Notes: generated by a model from the sequence alone, not told the origin. A stretch of DNA of 64,000 nt from Bremerella sp. TYQ1 (GCF_020150455.1 NZ_CP083740.1:4774001-4838000); one strand, 5' to 3'. Counted from the stretch's first letter, positions 35,103-44,136 are shown. Program-made: numbers and translations.

Positions 35103-37295
35103 CTAATCGACGACCCGAATTAGTGGCCGCGTGGCTTTCAGCTGTTTTGCGACCTGCGGGGAAGCCTCACACTTGTAGAAAACGCCGCTGATCAGATGCG
35201 GCAGTGTCTCTTGCTTGAGCAAAAGCGGCAGGCATGAGCCGACTGGGGAATCTTGGATTTCGAGGTGTCTTAGGTTATTCAGCACCGGAGATCGAAACAA
35301 TTTCTCCGCGCCCCTCGCGGTAAACTTGTTTTCTTCCCAGCCAGCTCTAAGAACCAGCGTCCGCAAGCGAGACAGCGACGGATTGTTAGCCAAAGCTTCG
35401 GCAGCGGCATCGTCGAACGCGCATTCATTGAGCGTCAAGCACCGTAGCTTGGGCAGCTGCAAATTCTTGAAGAACTTGGCCGTGTCGGTCCATGCCCGTT
35501 GGCTAAATGGACGCGAGATCGACAAGGTCGTCAGGTTGGGGAAAGCTCCGGCTTCCGTAAGGGGCGTCTTGGCAAGGCTTCGCATGTTGCCTTCCAAATC
35601 TTCATTCGCCGTATTCCAATGCAAGCCTCGTAGTTTCGCAGCACACGAATGCTTTGCGATCGCAGTAAGGCACTTTGCGTCGAGCTTTCCTGAGTGAAGG
35701 TTTAATATGCGAGCATTCTTCAAAAACGACGCACTAAGAATCGCTTGCAGGTCGGAAGACTTGGCTTTGTGAACCTTCAGCCAGAACTCTTGTAACTGGG
35801 GCGTTTGCCATTGGCAGAATGCTTCACCCAGCTTGCCGGTCAAGTTGCGAGCTTCAACCACCAAGCGTTGCAGGGCTGGAAATGCGCCTGTCCGCGGTAA
35901 CGCTTGAAACGTTCGTTCAGCGGTGTCTCGCAGTGCGAGCGAATGTAGATTCGGCATCTCGGCCAAGTTTTGCAGGCCGGTTTCGCAGCACTTGTCGCTA
36001 AAGCGAATGCTGACCTCTTCTAATCGACGAAACCAAGCTGCCTGCATCAGCTGGGTCAGCGCTTCGGCCGAACAATTGGGCCCGCAAACGTCAAAGAATC
36101 GCAGCGTTCGCAGTCGGTCAAACGCGGCACCAGCCAAAACGACCGCGTCGTCGTCTGAATTCAGGTGACTGTGCAAATACAGTGTTTCCAGCTGCGATGT
36201 TGTGGGTGATTCGACCAACGCTTGGATCTGTGGACGCACTCCTTCGTTGTTATACCCCAGGTTAAATCCGAGCCAGCGGAGATGTCTTCCGCCTGCCGAA
36301 TTCAGAATCGCGGCGATATCTTCCTCGTAGTTGTCGTCCAGGTCGATTCCCCGGACAGGGGTCTGCTGAACCAATTGTTCAACGTCCGAAATCAATTGTT
36401 CAATCGGGCGAGGATTGTCGGAGACCGAGACAGCGTCAACAACAAAAGGGATGCCAAAGCGTGAGCAATCGTTTCTGTTGTCGAACCATTCGTCGGGCCG
36501 GAGCTGTATACCATGATAGAAGTTGGTGAACTTGACAGCGGTTCGCGGGGTTCGTTCCGTGACTTCCAGTACGTCCTCACGCAAGGCGACATAGTCTTCC
36601 CCTGGCGGCTTCGATGCCAGTTCAACGCGAAGCCGAATCTGACGCGCCCAGGCCTTGTCTCCTTGCGATGCAATCCAGTCCGCCAGTTGCAAAAGCCCTT
36701 GCCGTGTGAGAGGGTCGGCCTGACCGTTTGCCGAGACACCCAGCTTCGCCATTTCGGCTTTCAGTGATTCGCCATCGATTGTCGGATGTTCCCATTGGCA
36801 CTCCCATGGCATCCCTTTCTCGGCATAAGCCTGATGTTTGGCCGCGTGGTCATCACGTTCCGCTTTGTGCCTGGCATCCCAGATGGGTTTCATCCGCATG
36901 TGGTCTTGAGCGGTTTCCAATTTATCTTCAACGAACTCAGCCAGGCTATCGTATAACTTCGACGGTTCCGGCTCCCAAAAGATGCCTCCCAGCAGCCAAA
37001 CGCCTGGGGTTCCATCCCAACGCAGCGCATAGAAACCGGCCGCTCCATTGGTGCCGATCAGAAAGAAAGTTTTCCACCACTGCGGATAAGTCTGGCCAAA
37101 CATGGTCTCTCGATCGCGAAACGAGTGGTTGTCCTGAACGATCCGATCGACCTTGAGGTAAAGCGGCGACAACTCATCGTTGAGCAAACCGGTCGCCGCG
37201 AGCCATTTGCCGCGCGTTTGCATCAGTTCCCGATACTCCTGCGGTAACACAACCGCCAGCGCATCCGCAATCTGATCCAATTCTGCTTCAGTCAT
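35103..37295 (-). CDS. SUKH (SMI1/KNR4) domain fused to leucine-rich repeats
   Basis: The 730-residue protein starts at 37295; a longer frame to 37436 runs through the interspersed palindrome. Residues about 1-130 match the SUKH pattern: ALAVVLPQEYRELMQTRGKW, then FFLIGTNGAAGFYALRWDG and SLAEFVEDKLE. SUKH proteins are often immunity proteins against polymorphic toxins. LLQLADWIASQGDKAWARQIRLRVEL near 190 fits the TIGR02996 repeat-companion domain. The rest (about 300-715) is leucine-rich repeats of the ribonuclease-inhibitor type with phrases such as LRCLTLNECAFDDAAAEALANNP. No signal peptide or membrane segment is present, so it is cytoplasmic. Confidence 0.8.
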   Translation of the reverse strand: MTEAELDQIADALAVVLPQEYRELMQTRGKWLAATGLLNDELSPLYLKVDRIVQDNHSFRDRETMFGQTYPQWWKTFFLIGTNGAAGFYALRWDGTPGVWLLGGIFWEPEPSKLYDSLAEFVEDKLETAQDHMRMKPIWDARHKAERDDHAAKHQAYAEKGMPWECQWEHPTIDGESLKAEMAKLGVSANGQADPLTRQGLLQLADWIASQGDKAWARQIRLRVELASKPPGEDYVALREDVLEVTERTPRTAVKFTNFYHGIQLRPDEWFDNRNDCSRFGIPFVVDAVSVSDNPRPIEQLISDVEQLVQQTPVRGIDLDDNYEEDIAAILNSAGGRHLRWLGFNLGYNNEGVRPQIQALVESPTTSQLETLYLHSHLNSDDDAVVLAGAAFDRLRTLRFFDVCGPNCSAEALTQLMQAAWFRRLEEVSIRFSDKCCETGLQNLAEMPNLHSLALRDTAERTFQALPRTGAFPALQRLVVEARNLTGKLGEAFCQWQTPQLQEFWLKVHKAKSSDLQAILSASFLKNARILNLHSGKLDAKCLTAIAKHSCAAKLRGLHWNTANEDLEGNMRSLAKTPLTEAGAFPNLTTLSISRPFSQRAWTDTAKFFKNLQLPKLRCLTLNECAFDDAAAEALANNPSLSRLRTLVLRAGWEENKFTARGAEKLFRSPVLNNLRHLEIQDSPVGSCLPLLLKQETLPHLISGVFYKCEASPQVAKQLKATRPLIRVVD

Positions 37296-37327
37296 GCGAA
37301 GGTGATTCTCTACTTCGGTTAACGTGC

Positions 37328-37351
37328 CATGCTCACGACCGCGTGGGCATG
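37328..37351. repeat. Interspersed palindrome, copy A
   Basis: Arms CATGCTCACG and CGTGGGCATG flank the 4-base centre ACCG. They pair fully with one wobble. It lies between the divergent SUKH-LRR and MafI-like genes. TTGTGGAATCA follows and is also conserved in copy B. Confidence 0.8.
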
Positions 37352-37486
37352 TTGTGGAATCATCAAACCCTTTGAGTGGTCCAAAGTGTTTGTAGGAAAG
37401 GGACGCACCATTAAAATGTTTTTTCCGCAGCTCCACATGCGTACTCGGACTTGGGAATGATCATCCTAGGAAATTTGCAAAGCCCC

Positions 37487-37756
37487 ATGAATAGCCACCG
37501 TCAAATTGCTCGCGGGGTATCGGCATTTCTGGAAGAAACCAGAGGCATGCTATCCCCTCAAGATCACGCGTCTGCCGATGACTTGCTCCAGCATGGCGAG
37601 TGGGGCGAAGCCTACCTGCTGATCGTGACTCAACTGTACGAATACGAAGTCCCCATCCACCCTTCGCTGTACGACCAAATCAAATCGCTCGGGCAACAGA
37701 TGAAACTAAAACCAACTGCTTGGGAACCACTCCGTGAGTTGATGCGGCGAAGCTAA
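37487..37756 (+). CDS. MafI-family-like immunity protein
   Basis: The 89-residue protein, read from ATG 37487 (earlier starts TTG 37451 and ATG 37457 are possible), has the helical pattern of MafI-type immunity proteins: FLEETRGMLSPQDHASADDLLQHGEWGEAYLLIVTQLYEYEVPI, then YDQIKSLGQQMKL. The central hGEwxxAl motif and the acidic surface are typical. MafI proteins neutralise MafB-type secreted toxins. No toxin gene adjoins it, so it would be an orphan immunity gene. The assignment rests on pattern alone. It is divergent from the SUKH gene and converges with the 200-residue unknown gene. Confidence 0.55.
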   Translation: MNSHRQIARGVSAFLEETRGMLSPQDHASADDLLQHGEWGEAYLLIVTQLYEYEVPIHPSLYDQIKSLGQQMKLKPTAWEPLRELMRRS

Positions 37757-37868
37757 AGTAAATGGAGCCAAATGCTGTAAGCCCAGCACGACGCACTGCC
37801 CGTAACGATAGCCGGCGTTCACCATAAGCGGCATTGCTTGATGCAGGTGGGGAATCCACCAAATTCAC

Positions 37869-38471
37869 CTAGTCCTCGATAAACGTATTCAGGAATGCCG
37901 CTTCGGTATTTGATTTCAAGGCAATTTCAAGTTGCTTTACAAAGTTGTGATAGGCAAGTTCCCATTCGGCAGGTTTGCGTCCGAGGCTTATCATGGAAGC
38001 CTCGGCCTTCTCGCACCATTTGCGAGCCAATTCATTTTTGCCTTGATGAGCGGCTAGTGCTGCAACGCCACAAATATCGCTAATATGGTCCGTTGCTTCC
38101 GCCTCACACAGACGTAAGACCTCGGCGACATTGAGCGGTTGATTGATGTGCGGCAAAAACTGAGTCATCATGCCTTCAATGACAGACAGTCGCATGGCCT
38201 CATGTCGAGAGAGTAAGATCTGACGATGACGAACATCTAGAAACTGGTGAAGCATTGCCACGCCAGGAGCAACAAGAATTCGTACACCGGACGATGGTCT
38301 GTATCCGCCGGACCGCAATCTTTCAAACCATACTTGCTGTTTGACTGGTCCGGAAGTTCTAAAATACGTAGAAGTGCCGGCATCTTTATTCCAATTGGCA
38401 AAGGCATCCGAATAGGAATCAAAGACCTTAAGTAGTTCTTGTTTCGTTAATGGCTTTGTCTTTTTAGCCAT
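37869..38471 (-). CDS. Unknown 200-residue protein
   Basis: I do not recognise this protein. It is soluble with no signal peptide, starts MAKKTKPLTKQELLKVFDSYSDAFANW, and has a basic N-terminus. The middle (residues 80-150) and the C-terminal part (AAHQGKNELARKWCEKAEASMISLG) look all-alpha and could be repeat-like helices. By position, between a MafI-like gene and an LRR membrane protein, it might be another immunity-type protein, but nothing in the sequence proves this. The neighbouring spacers are A/T-rich compared with the core regions. Confidence 0.65.
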   Translation of the reverse strand: MAKKTKPLTKQELLKVFDSYSDAFANWNKDAGTSTYFRTSGPVKQQVWFERLRSGGYRPSSGVRILVAPGVAMLHQFLDVRHRQILLSRHEAMRLSVIEGMMTQFLPHINQPLNVAEVLRLCEAEATDHISDICGVAALAAHQGKNELARKWCEKAEASMISLGRKPAEWELAYHNFVKQLEIALKSNTEAAFLNTFIED

Positions 38472-38836
38472 GCCTTGGCGTCACTTCAACCAGCGAAATA
38501 TTATCGCCTAGGCCCAGTAAAGTTGTTGTTGATGTTTTATCTCTTAGGCCCCGGCCATGCACGGCAATTTCGAACGCGGCTAAGGTGGCATGCTCACGTC
38601 CGCGTGGAACTTTGTGGAGTCACAAGGAACCATTGGCATGGCGCGTCGACGGCAGCCAGGGCACCATCTGCGGATCGGGAATCAATTTTGGGGTATGTAA
38701 TCTTCGTGGTTCGAAACGTTGCAGTATCCACGGCGACAGAAATCAATGCGTCTTTACCTATCGTGATCGCACAACGACAATAATTACAAGCACCACCGAC
38801 AAGAACTCTATCGGAGTGCGATGCGATGGAGAAAAA
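38472..38836. other. Intergenic stretch holding palindrome copy B
   Basis: These 365 bases separate two divergent genes. An open frame from 38585 runs into the LRR gene but starts in the repeat and lacks a ribosome binding site and sensible composition, so the gene start is placed at 38837. The second half is A/T-rich and likely carries the LRR promoter. Confidence 0.5.
38589..38612. repeat. Interspersed palindrome, copy B (right arm degraded)
   Basis: The left arm CATGCTCACG and centre TCCG are intact. The right arm reads CGTGGAACTT instead of CGTGGGCATG. The same TTGTGGA-TCA follows as in copy A, showing that the repeat extends beyond the palindrome. Confidence 0.75.
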
Positions 38837-39730
38837 ATGGAACTAATGAAGTACGTTACCCGTAGATTTCAATATTCCTTGCTGACAAGTTTATTCGCAG
38901 TTGCGATTGTCTCCATTGTTATTCACCTCGTTGTGTCCATTGCTCGTTGTAGTGAACAAAGCCTTGCTACGACGATAGCAAAATATGGCTTTCTCGTGGA
39001 ATCGCATACGGATTGTCCTGACGGCATGGTTGGAATGCTAGGAATCAGGTGTACATGGATTGAATCAATTCGGACGCTTCCACCATCCTTCCCACCCGGA
39101 TCAAATCCGTCATTGGTTCAAATTGAAGGTACAAAAACGTTACAGGCGTTAACGCAGTGCTCAAAATTGATCAACTTAGACCTCCGACAAAGCGATGTCC
39201 GGTCAGACTCAATCTTAGAATGCAAGTCGCTTCTGAACCTGCGCACGCTCTCTTTAAGCGGTTGCCCAAATATTGACGGAAGGGGACTCGACGAGATCAG
39301 CAAGTCGTCAAGACTCCAAAGACTCAGCGTTCTAGATTCCCCATTGGCGGATGAGTCCATAGAGGTTCTCTCCCGGTTAAAGGATCTTCGAGTCCTATCG
39401 GTGGGCGGCCAATTGGAAGGTGATTTTTGTAGTGGATTTGCCAACAACTCATCACTGATAATGCTTTGCATTTTAAGTAGCAAGCTTGTTCCTGAAAAGC
39501 TAATACCACTCGGGACAACGTCGTTGGAGAATCTTGTAGTATCGATGAAGCCAGGAAGTATACCGATTGAATCTTTGCCTAAAACGCTCAAGGGGCTAGA
39601 TGTGTTTTGGGATGCTCCGTTAGATGACAGCGATAGAAAGTGGATGGATGCTGTGCATGCCCGGTTTGGCGGCGCAATAGTTCGTATCTATGAAAGTGAG
39701 GACTTGCCCCTCGTGTTAGGTCCGCGTTAA
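38837..39730 (+). CDS. Membrane-anchored leucine-rich-repeat protein
   Basis: The 297-residue protein starts at 38837, with GGAG 5 bases upstream. A single N-terminal helix (about 14-34, SLLTSLFAVAIVSIVIHLVV) anchors it with the bulk on the far side of the membrane. Leucine-rich repeats follow at about 95-260: LINLDLRQSDVRSDSIL, LRTLSLSGCPNIDGRGLDEI, LQRLSVLDSPLADESIEVL and LKDLRVLSVGG. It ends with a long irregular stretch. It is A/T-richer than most genes in the window. It lies between palindrome copies B and C and has no co-directional neighbour. Its role is unknown. Confidence 0.72.
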   Translation: MELMKYVTRRFQYSLLTSLFAVAIVSIVIHLVVSIARCSEQSLATTIAKYGFLVESHTDCPDGMVGMLGIRCTWIESIRTLPPSFPPGSNPSLVQIEGTKTLQALTQCSKLINLDLRQSDVRSDSILECKSLLNLRTLSLSGCPNIDGRGLDEISKSSRLQRLSVLDSPLADESIEVLSRLKDLRVLSVGGQLEGDFCSGFANNSSLIMLCILSSKLVPEKLIPLGTTSLENLVVSMKPGSIPIESLPKTLKGLDVFWDAPLDDSDRKWMDAVHARFGGAIVRIYESEDLPLVLGPR

Positions 39731-39775
39731 CCGATTGAGAGTTGAAGCGACAGGTGAAACTTACCGGTCAGGCAT

Positions 39776-39799
39776 CATGCTCACGTCCGCTTGGGCATG
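39776..39799. repeat. Interspersed palindrome, copy C
   Basis: Left arm CATGCTCACG, centre TCCG, right arm CTTGGGCATG with one change. It lies after the LRR gene, in the same orientation as copies A and B. The remaining 190-base spacer to the SDR gene shows nothing else. Confidence 0.78.
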
Positions 39800-39920
39800 T
39801 CTTGGGGGCACTGCATTCTGCGGACTATACAGGAAATCTTGGAAAGCAATTCTTGCGTAAATCAAATGGTTTCTCTGACGCAGCTTCGCATGCCGACAAA
39901 GACGACAGGTTGGGTTAGCT

Positions 39921-40700
39921 TTAGGAACTCAGCAGCCAGCGCGAGATTTTCAGGAGTGTGCGTCTGGGGACCCAGGGGGTGATCCAGTTGAGTAGGAACC
40001 AGAGACGCCATTCGTTGATCACCACCAGGCGGCCTTTCTTCATTGCCTTGTAGCCAAGTTCGGCCACGCCGCGGGCCGTGGCGGTCGAGCCTTTTTTGAA
40101 CATGCCGATATGCTTAGCGTGGGCGCGTTGGAAGAACTCGGTTTCGACCGGGCCAGGACATAGGGCAGTAACAGAGACGCCCAGCTCGGCCACTTCTTCG
40201 GCGATCGCTTGCGAGAAGCTGAGCACGTACGCTTTCGACGCGTAGTAGACCGCCATCATTGGACCTGGCAGGAACCCGGCCGTGCTGCCGACATTCAAGA
40301 TTCGTCCATGCTGCCGCTCGAGCATCCCTTGCAGGAATCGATGCGTCATCTCGCTGAGAACTGTCACGTTCAAGTGAATCATCGACCCATCCGTTTTCCA
40401 GTCGTGCTGATGGAACGGTCCATGATTACCGAAGCCGGCGTTGTTGATCAGGATGTCGACGGCGATCTTCTCCGCTTCGACCTGGTTGTATAACTGATGC
40501 ACGGCGCCTGGCTCGTTCAGATCGGTGGCGATGCACAGGACGTTGACTTGGTGCTTTTCAACAATCTGCTGCTTGAGCTCTTCGAGAACTTCGCCCCGGC
40601 GAGCAACCAAAATGAGATCGCCTCCTTGCTCGGCATGAACCCAAGCGAGCTCGCGGCCAATGCCGCTGGAAGCTCCGGTAATCAGCGCGGTGTTTTTCAT
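39921..40700 (-). CDS. Short-chain dehydrogenase/reductase
   Basis: The 259-residue protein belongs to the classical SDR family. It shows the cofactor glycine motif TGASSGIG at residues 8-15, NNAG near 86, NVGSTAGFLPG with the catalytic serine near 138, and YYASKAYV with the Tyr-x-x-x-Lys pair near 151. LCPGPVETEF near 178 is the usual segment after the active site. RR following the second strand (LVARRGEVL) favours NADP. The C-terminal 30 residues are hydrophobic and basic (WLLS), suggesting membrane association, as in the DltE/YqjQ-like subgroup. AAGGA stands 9 bases before the start. The substrate is unknown. Confidence 0.92.
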   Translation of the reverse strand: MKNTALITGASSGIGRELAWVHAEQGGDLILVARRGEVLEELKQQIVEKHQVNVLCIATDLNEPGAVHQLYNQVEAEKIAVDILINNAGFGNHGPFHQHDWKTDGSMIHLNVTVLSEMTHRFLQGMLERQHGRILNVGSTAGFLPGPMMAVYYASKAYVLSFSQAIAEEVAELGVSVTALCPGPVETEFFQRAHAKHIGMFKKGSTATARGVAELGYKAMKKGRLVVINEWRLWFLLNWITPWVPRRTLLKISRWLLSS

Positions 40701-41031
40701 GGTGCTGGTCCTTGCGGGGGTGCTTCGTCAGTTTCAGATTCCGTCGCGTCTTTATTTTGACGCGCCAGTCAGCACGGGACCAGATGTTTGGGGTGGAGAT
40801 GCGGCCGTAAAAGAGACAGCCTGTCCGCCGTCCGCCCATGATAAGGTAGTTTGCATCTAGTTTTATAGAAGTGTTGTCCAAGTGGCAACGAAATATTGCG
40901 GAAATCAGGCGTTTTGCGCGTCAAGAAACTCAAGTATTGATGCGTAAAGAGACCTAGCTTGTCTCGCGGGCCGAGGGCGATAGGATGAGGGGAAGTTGAC
41001 CCGAGGCGTTCACCCAGGAGGAAAGGACCCG

Positions 41032-42027
41032 ATGAAAGCGGCCTACATCGAAGAGACAGGACCACCCGAGGTAATTCAGTATGGCGAGATCCCGACCCCA
41101 GAGCCGGGTGATGGCCAGGTGTTGGTGAAAATCGGGACCGCTGCGCTGAACCCGATCGATACCTATATCCGTAACGGAGCCAACTACTGGGAATTGCCCA
41201 AGCCGTTTGTCACTGGGAGCGACCTGGCGGGCACGATCGAAAAAGTAGGCCCCAATGCCAACCGTTATCAAGTCGGACAGCGTGTTTGGGGTACGAATCA
41301 GGGCCTTGTAGGACGCCAGGGAACTTTCGCCGAATATGCCGTCGTCGACGAATGCTGGCTCTACGCCACGCCAGATGACGTAAGTGACGACGCCGCAGCA
41401 GCTTGCGCGTTGACTGGAGTGACCGCTCATCTTGGTTTAGGGCCGCAGAACGCCAAGCTACAGGCTGGAGAAACCATCTTTGTCCATGGTGGCTCAGGCG
41501 GAGTCGGATCGATGGTCGTTCAAATGGCGAAAGCCATTGGGGCGACAGTACTTGCGACAGCAGGTTCCGACGAAAAGGCCGCGATCTGCAAGGAACTGGG
41601 CGCCGATCACGTCTTCAACTACAAGACGCAGAACGTCGCCGAGGAAGTCCTAAAGTGTTGTCCTGATGGGGTTAACGTCATCTGGGAAACGGTCCGCGAG
41701 CCCGACTTCGACTTCCTGGTCAGCATTGCCGCGGAGCGTTGCCGCATGGTGCTGATGGCTGGTCGCGATGCTCGTCCAGAATTTCCCGTAGGTCCTTTCT
41801 ACGTCAAGGGTTGCAGCCTGCATGGCTTTGTGATGTTCAAGGCGAGCCCGGAAGAATTGGCAAGCTGCGGTGACGATATCGGCCGTTGGCTTTCGGAGGG
41901 GAAGTTGAAGCCGCAGATCGGCCAGACGTTCCCGTTGTCGGAAGCGGCTGCTGCTCATAAGTTGCAGGAAGACAACACGTTGCGTCAAGCAGGAACCCTG
42001 GCAGGGAAAATTCTGATTAAACCGTGA
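41032..42027 (+). CDS. Zinc-independent quinone oxidoreductase (MDR family)
   Basis: The 331-residue protein starts at 41032, with AGGAGG about 10 bases upstream; the frame start at 40996 is less likely. It has the medium-chain reductase pattern of the quinone oxidoreductase/zeta-crystallin branch: GPPEVIQYGEIPTPEPGDGQVLVKI, NPIDTYIRNG, PFVTGSDLAGTIEKVG and the NADPH-binding FVHGGSGGVGSMVVQMAKA near 155. The structural and catalytic zinc cysteines are absent, as expected. It probably reduces quinones or enones with NADPH in the cytoplasm. It is divergent from the SDR gene. Confidence 0.92.
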   Translation: MKAAYIEETGPPEVIQYGEIPTPEPGDGQVLVKIGTAALNPIDTYIRNGANYWELPKPFVTGSDLAGTIEKVGPNANRYQVGQRVWGTNQGLVGRQGTFAEYAVVDECWLYATPDDVSDDAAAACALTGVTAHLGLGPQNAKLQAGETIFVHGGSGGVGSMVVQMAKAIGATVLATAGSDEKAAICKELGADHVFNYKTQNVAEEVLKCCPDGVNVIWETVREPDFDFLVSIAAERCRMVLMAGRDARPEFPVGPFYVKGCSLHGFVMFKASPEELASCGDDIGRWLSEGKLKPQIGQTFPLSEAAAAHKLQEDNTLRQAGTLAGKILIKP

Positions 42028-42046
42028 ATGCCGACCGGCTTAGGAC

Positions 42047-42052
42047 TATAAT
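42047..42052 (+). promoter_or_regulatory. Consensus -10 box before the NHL-repeat gene
   Basis: A perfect TATAAT lies 60 bases before the ATG at 42112. The sequence 17 bases upstream has only a weak -35 match, so this is tentative. Confidence 0.4.
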
Positions 42053-42111
42053 GCGGCTCGACTCGTAACGCATTTCAACTGAGTTGAACCCCTTCCCGAG
42101 TGAGCCGCATC

Positions 42112-43221
42112 ATGTCCCGCCTTTGCTTGCTAACCGCCGTTTTATGCCTATTTTTTACGGCCGAACTCCATGCGACGGAGTTCGGCGAGATCGTCACCGT
42201 GGCCGGAACGGGTCACAAAGAAATTGGGAAAATGAGCGGTCCCGCCGATGAGGTCAACATCGGCCAAACCTTCGGTGCAACGATCGGCCCGGACGGTGCT
42301 TTGTACGTGACGGAAGTCGAGAACCACCGTGTACTTAGAGTCGATCTCGAAAAGAACACGGTCACCACGGTTGCCGGCAATGGCACCAAAGGCTATTCAG
42401 GCGACGGCGGCCCCGCAACAGCGGCTCAACTGAACGAGCCGTATGAGGTGCGATTTGCGAAGAATGGGGACATGTATTTTGTTGAAATGCAGAACCATAT
42501 TATACGCAAAGTTGATGCAAACTCGGCGCAGATTTCGACAATCGCTGGGACAGGAACGGCCGGGTTTTCAGGCGATGGCGGCCCGGCGTTGAAGGCCCAG
42601 TTCAATCGCCCACATAGCATCGTGTTGAGTGAAGACGATTCGATTCTTTACGTCGCAGATATTCAAAACCATCGCATTCGCGCGATCGATTTAGCCAAGG
42701 GAACCATTACCTCCATTGCTGGGAATGGTCAGAAGAAGCTTCCTGTGGATGGAGAGCCAACCGTTGGAAAGCCGATGGTGGGCCCGCGGGCTTTATATCT
42801 TGATGGCGACGATCTTTGGATCGCCCTTCGCGAAGGACACAGTGTCTGGCGATTGGATCTGAAGTCAGGCTTGGTCCATCACGTTGCGTGTTCTGGCAAG
42901 AAGGGCTACAGCGGCGATGGCGGCAGTGCGAAAGAGGCCACCATGAATGGTCCCAAGGGAATCGTCAAAGCGCCCAACGGTTGTCTCTATGTCGTCGATA
43001 CCGAGAACCAGGCCATTCGCGAGATCGATGTTGAAAACGATCGCATTCGTACCGTGGCTGGTATTGGGCCCAAAGGGCGTGGCTACTCCGGCGATGGAGG
43101 TCCCGCGACGGAAGCGAAGATGGATCGGCCCCATGGCATCGGTGTCGACCAAAATAACGCGTTGTACATCGGCGATACGAACAATCATCGGGTACGCAAA
43201 GTCGTGCCGGTTTCTAACTAA
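42112..43221 (+). CDS. Exported NHL-repeat beta-propeller protein
   Basis: The 369-residue protein starts at ATG 42112 and has a signal peptide ending near residue 21. The body has six NHL-type units. A recurring turn motif GYSGDGGPA (also GFSGDGGPA and GYSGDGGSA) is followed by LNEPYEVRFAKNGDMYFVEMQNHIIRKVD-like strands, which predict a six-bladed propeller. Such proteins bind carbohydrates, proteins or RNA; no catalytic site is visible. It is the first gene of a probable operon with the sugar-isomerase-like gene, 12 bases downstream. Confidence 0.87.
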   Translation: MSRLCLLTAVLCLFFTAELHATEFGEIVTVAGTGHKEIGKMSGPADEVNIGQTFGATIGPDGALYVTEVENHRVLRVDLEKNTVTTVAGNGTKGYSGDGGPATAAQLNEPYEVRFAKNGDMYFVEMQNHIIRKVDANSAQISTIAGTGTAGFSGDGGPALKAQFNRPHSIVLSEDDSILYVADIQNHRIRAIDLAKGTITSIAGNGQKKLPVDGEPTVGKPMVGPRALYLDGDDLWIALREGHSVWRLDLKSGLVHHVACSGKKGYSGDGGSAKEATMNGPKGIVKAPNGCLYVVDTENQAIREIDVENDRIRTVAGIGPKGRGYSGDGGPATEAKMDRPHGIGVDQNNALYIGDTNNHRVRKVVPVSN

Positions 43222-43233
43222 CGAGGAGTTTCC

Positions 43234-44136
43234 ATGCTTCACTTGAATCGACGACAGATGCTTCAAACCGCGCTGGGAACTGCCGCCGCTGCTGGAATGG
43301 GAAGCACGCTTTCCGCCGCAGATCCTTCGCCGAGCCGCTGGAAGCTGATTACCTTTACGAAGTTTTTGCAGCCGCTTAGCTACGAAGAAATGGCCGATCG
43401 CGTAGCGGAAATCGGCTACGACGGCATCGAGGCTCCCATTCGCATCAATGGGCATATCGAACCGAAGAATGTGGCGGACGAGTTGCCGAAATTTGTCGAA
43501 GCGTTGAAGAAACGTGGTCTGACCATCGACATTCTTACCTCAAGTATCAATAGCGTCGATTCACCCAATGCAGAGGAAACCCTGAAGGTTGCCCAGCAGT
43601 TGGGGATTCCTCGATACCGCATGGCCTATTATCGCTACGACTTGAAGAAGCCGGTCGTGCCGCAGTTGCGAGAAGCGGGAGCTCAGCTAAAAGATCTCGC
43701 CGCAATGAACGAAGAGATCGGCATTCAAGCCGTCTATCAAAATCATTCTGGCAGTCATTACGTTGGTGCCCCCATTTGGGACATCATGCAGTTGGTTCGC
43801 CAGTACGATCCGAAGTATGTCTCGATGGCGTTCGATATCGGTCATGCTCGCGTCGAAGGCAATACTTCGTGGCCCATTCAATGGAACCTGGTGCAATCGC
43901 ATCTCGGTTCGGTCTACATCAAAGACTTCCAAGGCAACGGTGGCCGTCCGGCTTGGTGTTCGGTAACCGAAGGCCAACTGCCAGATCAATTCTGGAATTC
44001 ACTGAAAGCAAGTCAGTTCAGCGGTCCAGTCTCGTTGCATGTCGAATACCTGCGCGGCGACGAAGCGAAGGACGTTGCGAACCATGTGGCCGCAATGAAG
44101 CGTGATTTGGCCTGGTTGAAGGAGCGTCTCGCGTAG
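43234..44136 (+). CDS. Exported sugar-phosphate isomerase/epimerase-like TIM barrel
   Basis: The 300-residue protein has a Tat-like signal, LNRRQMLQTALGTAAAAGMG, and the xylose-isomerase-like TIM barrel of AP_endonuc_2 type: MADRVAEIGYDGIEAPIR, VEALKKRGLTIDILTSS, IQAVYQNHSGSHY, VSMAFDIGHAR, LGSVYIKDFQG and VSLHVEY. Histidine and acidic residues at strand ends give a typical divalent-metal site. The true substrate is unknown. GAGGAG lies 5 bases before the start and the gene directly follows the NHL gene, so they may act together. Confidence 0.88.
   Translation: MLHLNRRQMLQTALGTAAAAGMGSTLSAADPSPSRWKLITFTKFLQPLSYEEMADRVAEIGYDGIEAPIRINGHIEPKNVADELPKFVEALKKRGLTIDILTSSINSVDSPNAEETLKVAQQLGIPRYRMAYYRYDLKKPVVPQLREAGAQLKDLAAMNEEIGIQAVYQNHSGSHYVGAPIWDIMQLVRQYDPKYVSMAFDIGHARVEGNTSWPIQWNLVQSHLGSVYIKDFQGNGGRPAWCSVTEGQLPDQFWNSLKASQFSGPVSLHVEYLRGDEAKDVANHVAAMKRDLAWLKERLA

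Noticed and set aside
38585..38836. Upstream extension of the LRR membrane protein
   Set aside because: It begins in the interspersed palindrome, and a good ribosome binding site exists only before 38837.
37328..39799. Palindromes as integron attC sites
   Set aside because: They lack the long paired R/L box structure of attC sites, are only 24 bases and no integrase gene is present.
37328..39799. Palindromes as a CRISPR array
   Set aside because: Copies are more than 1 kb apart with genes between them, and no cas genes occur.
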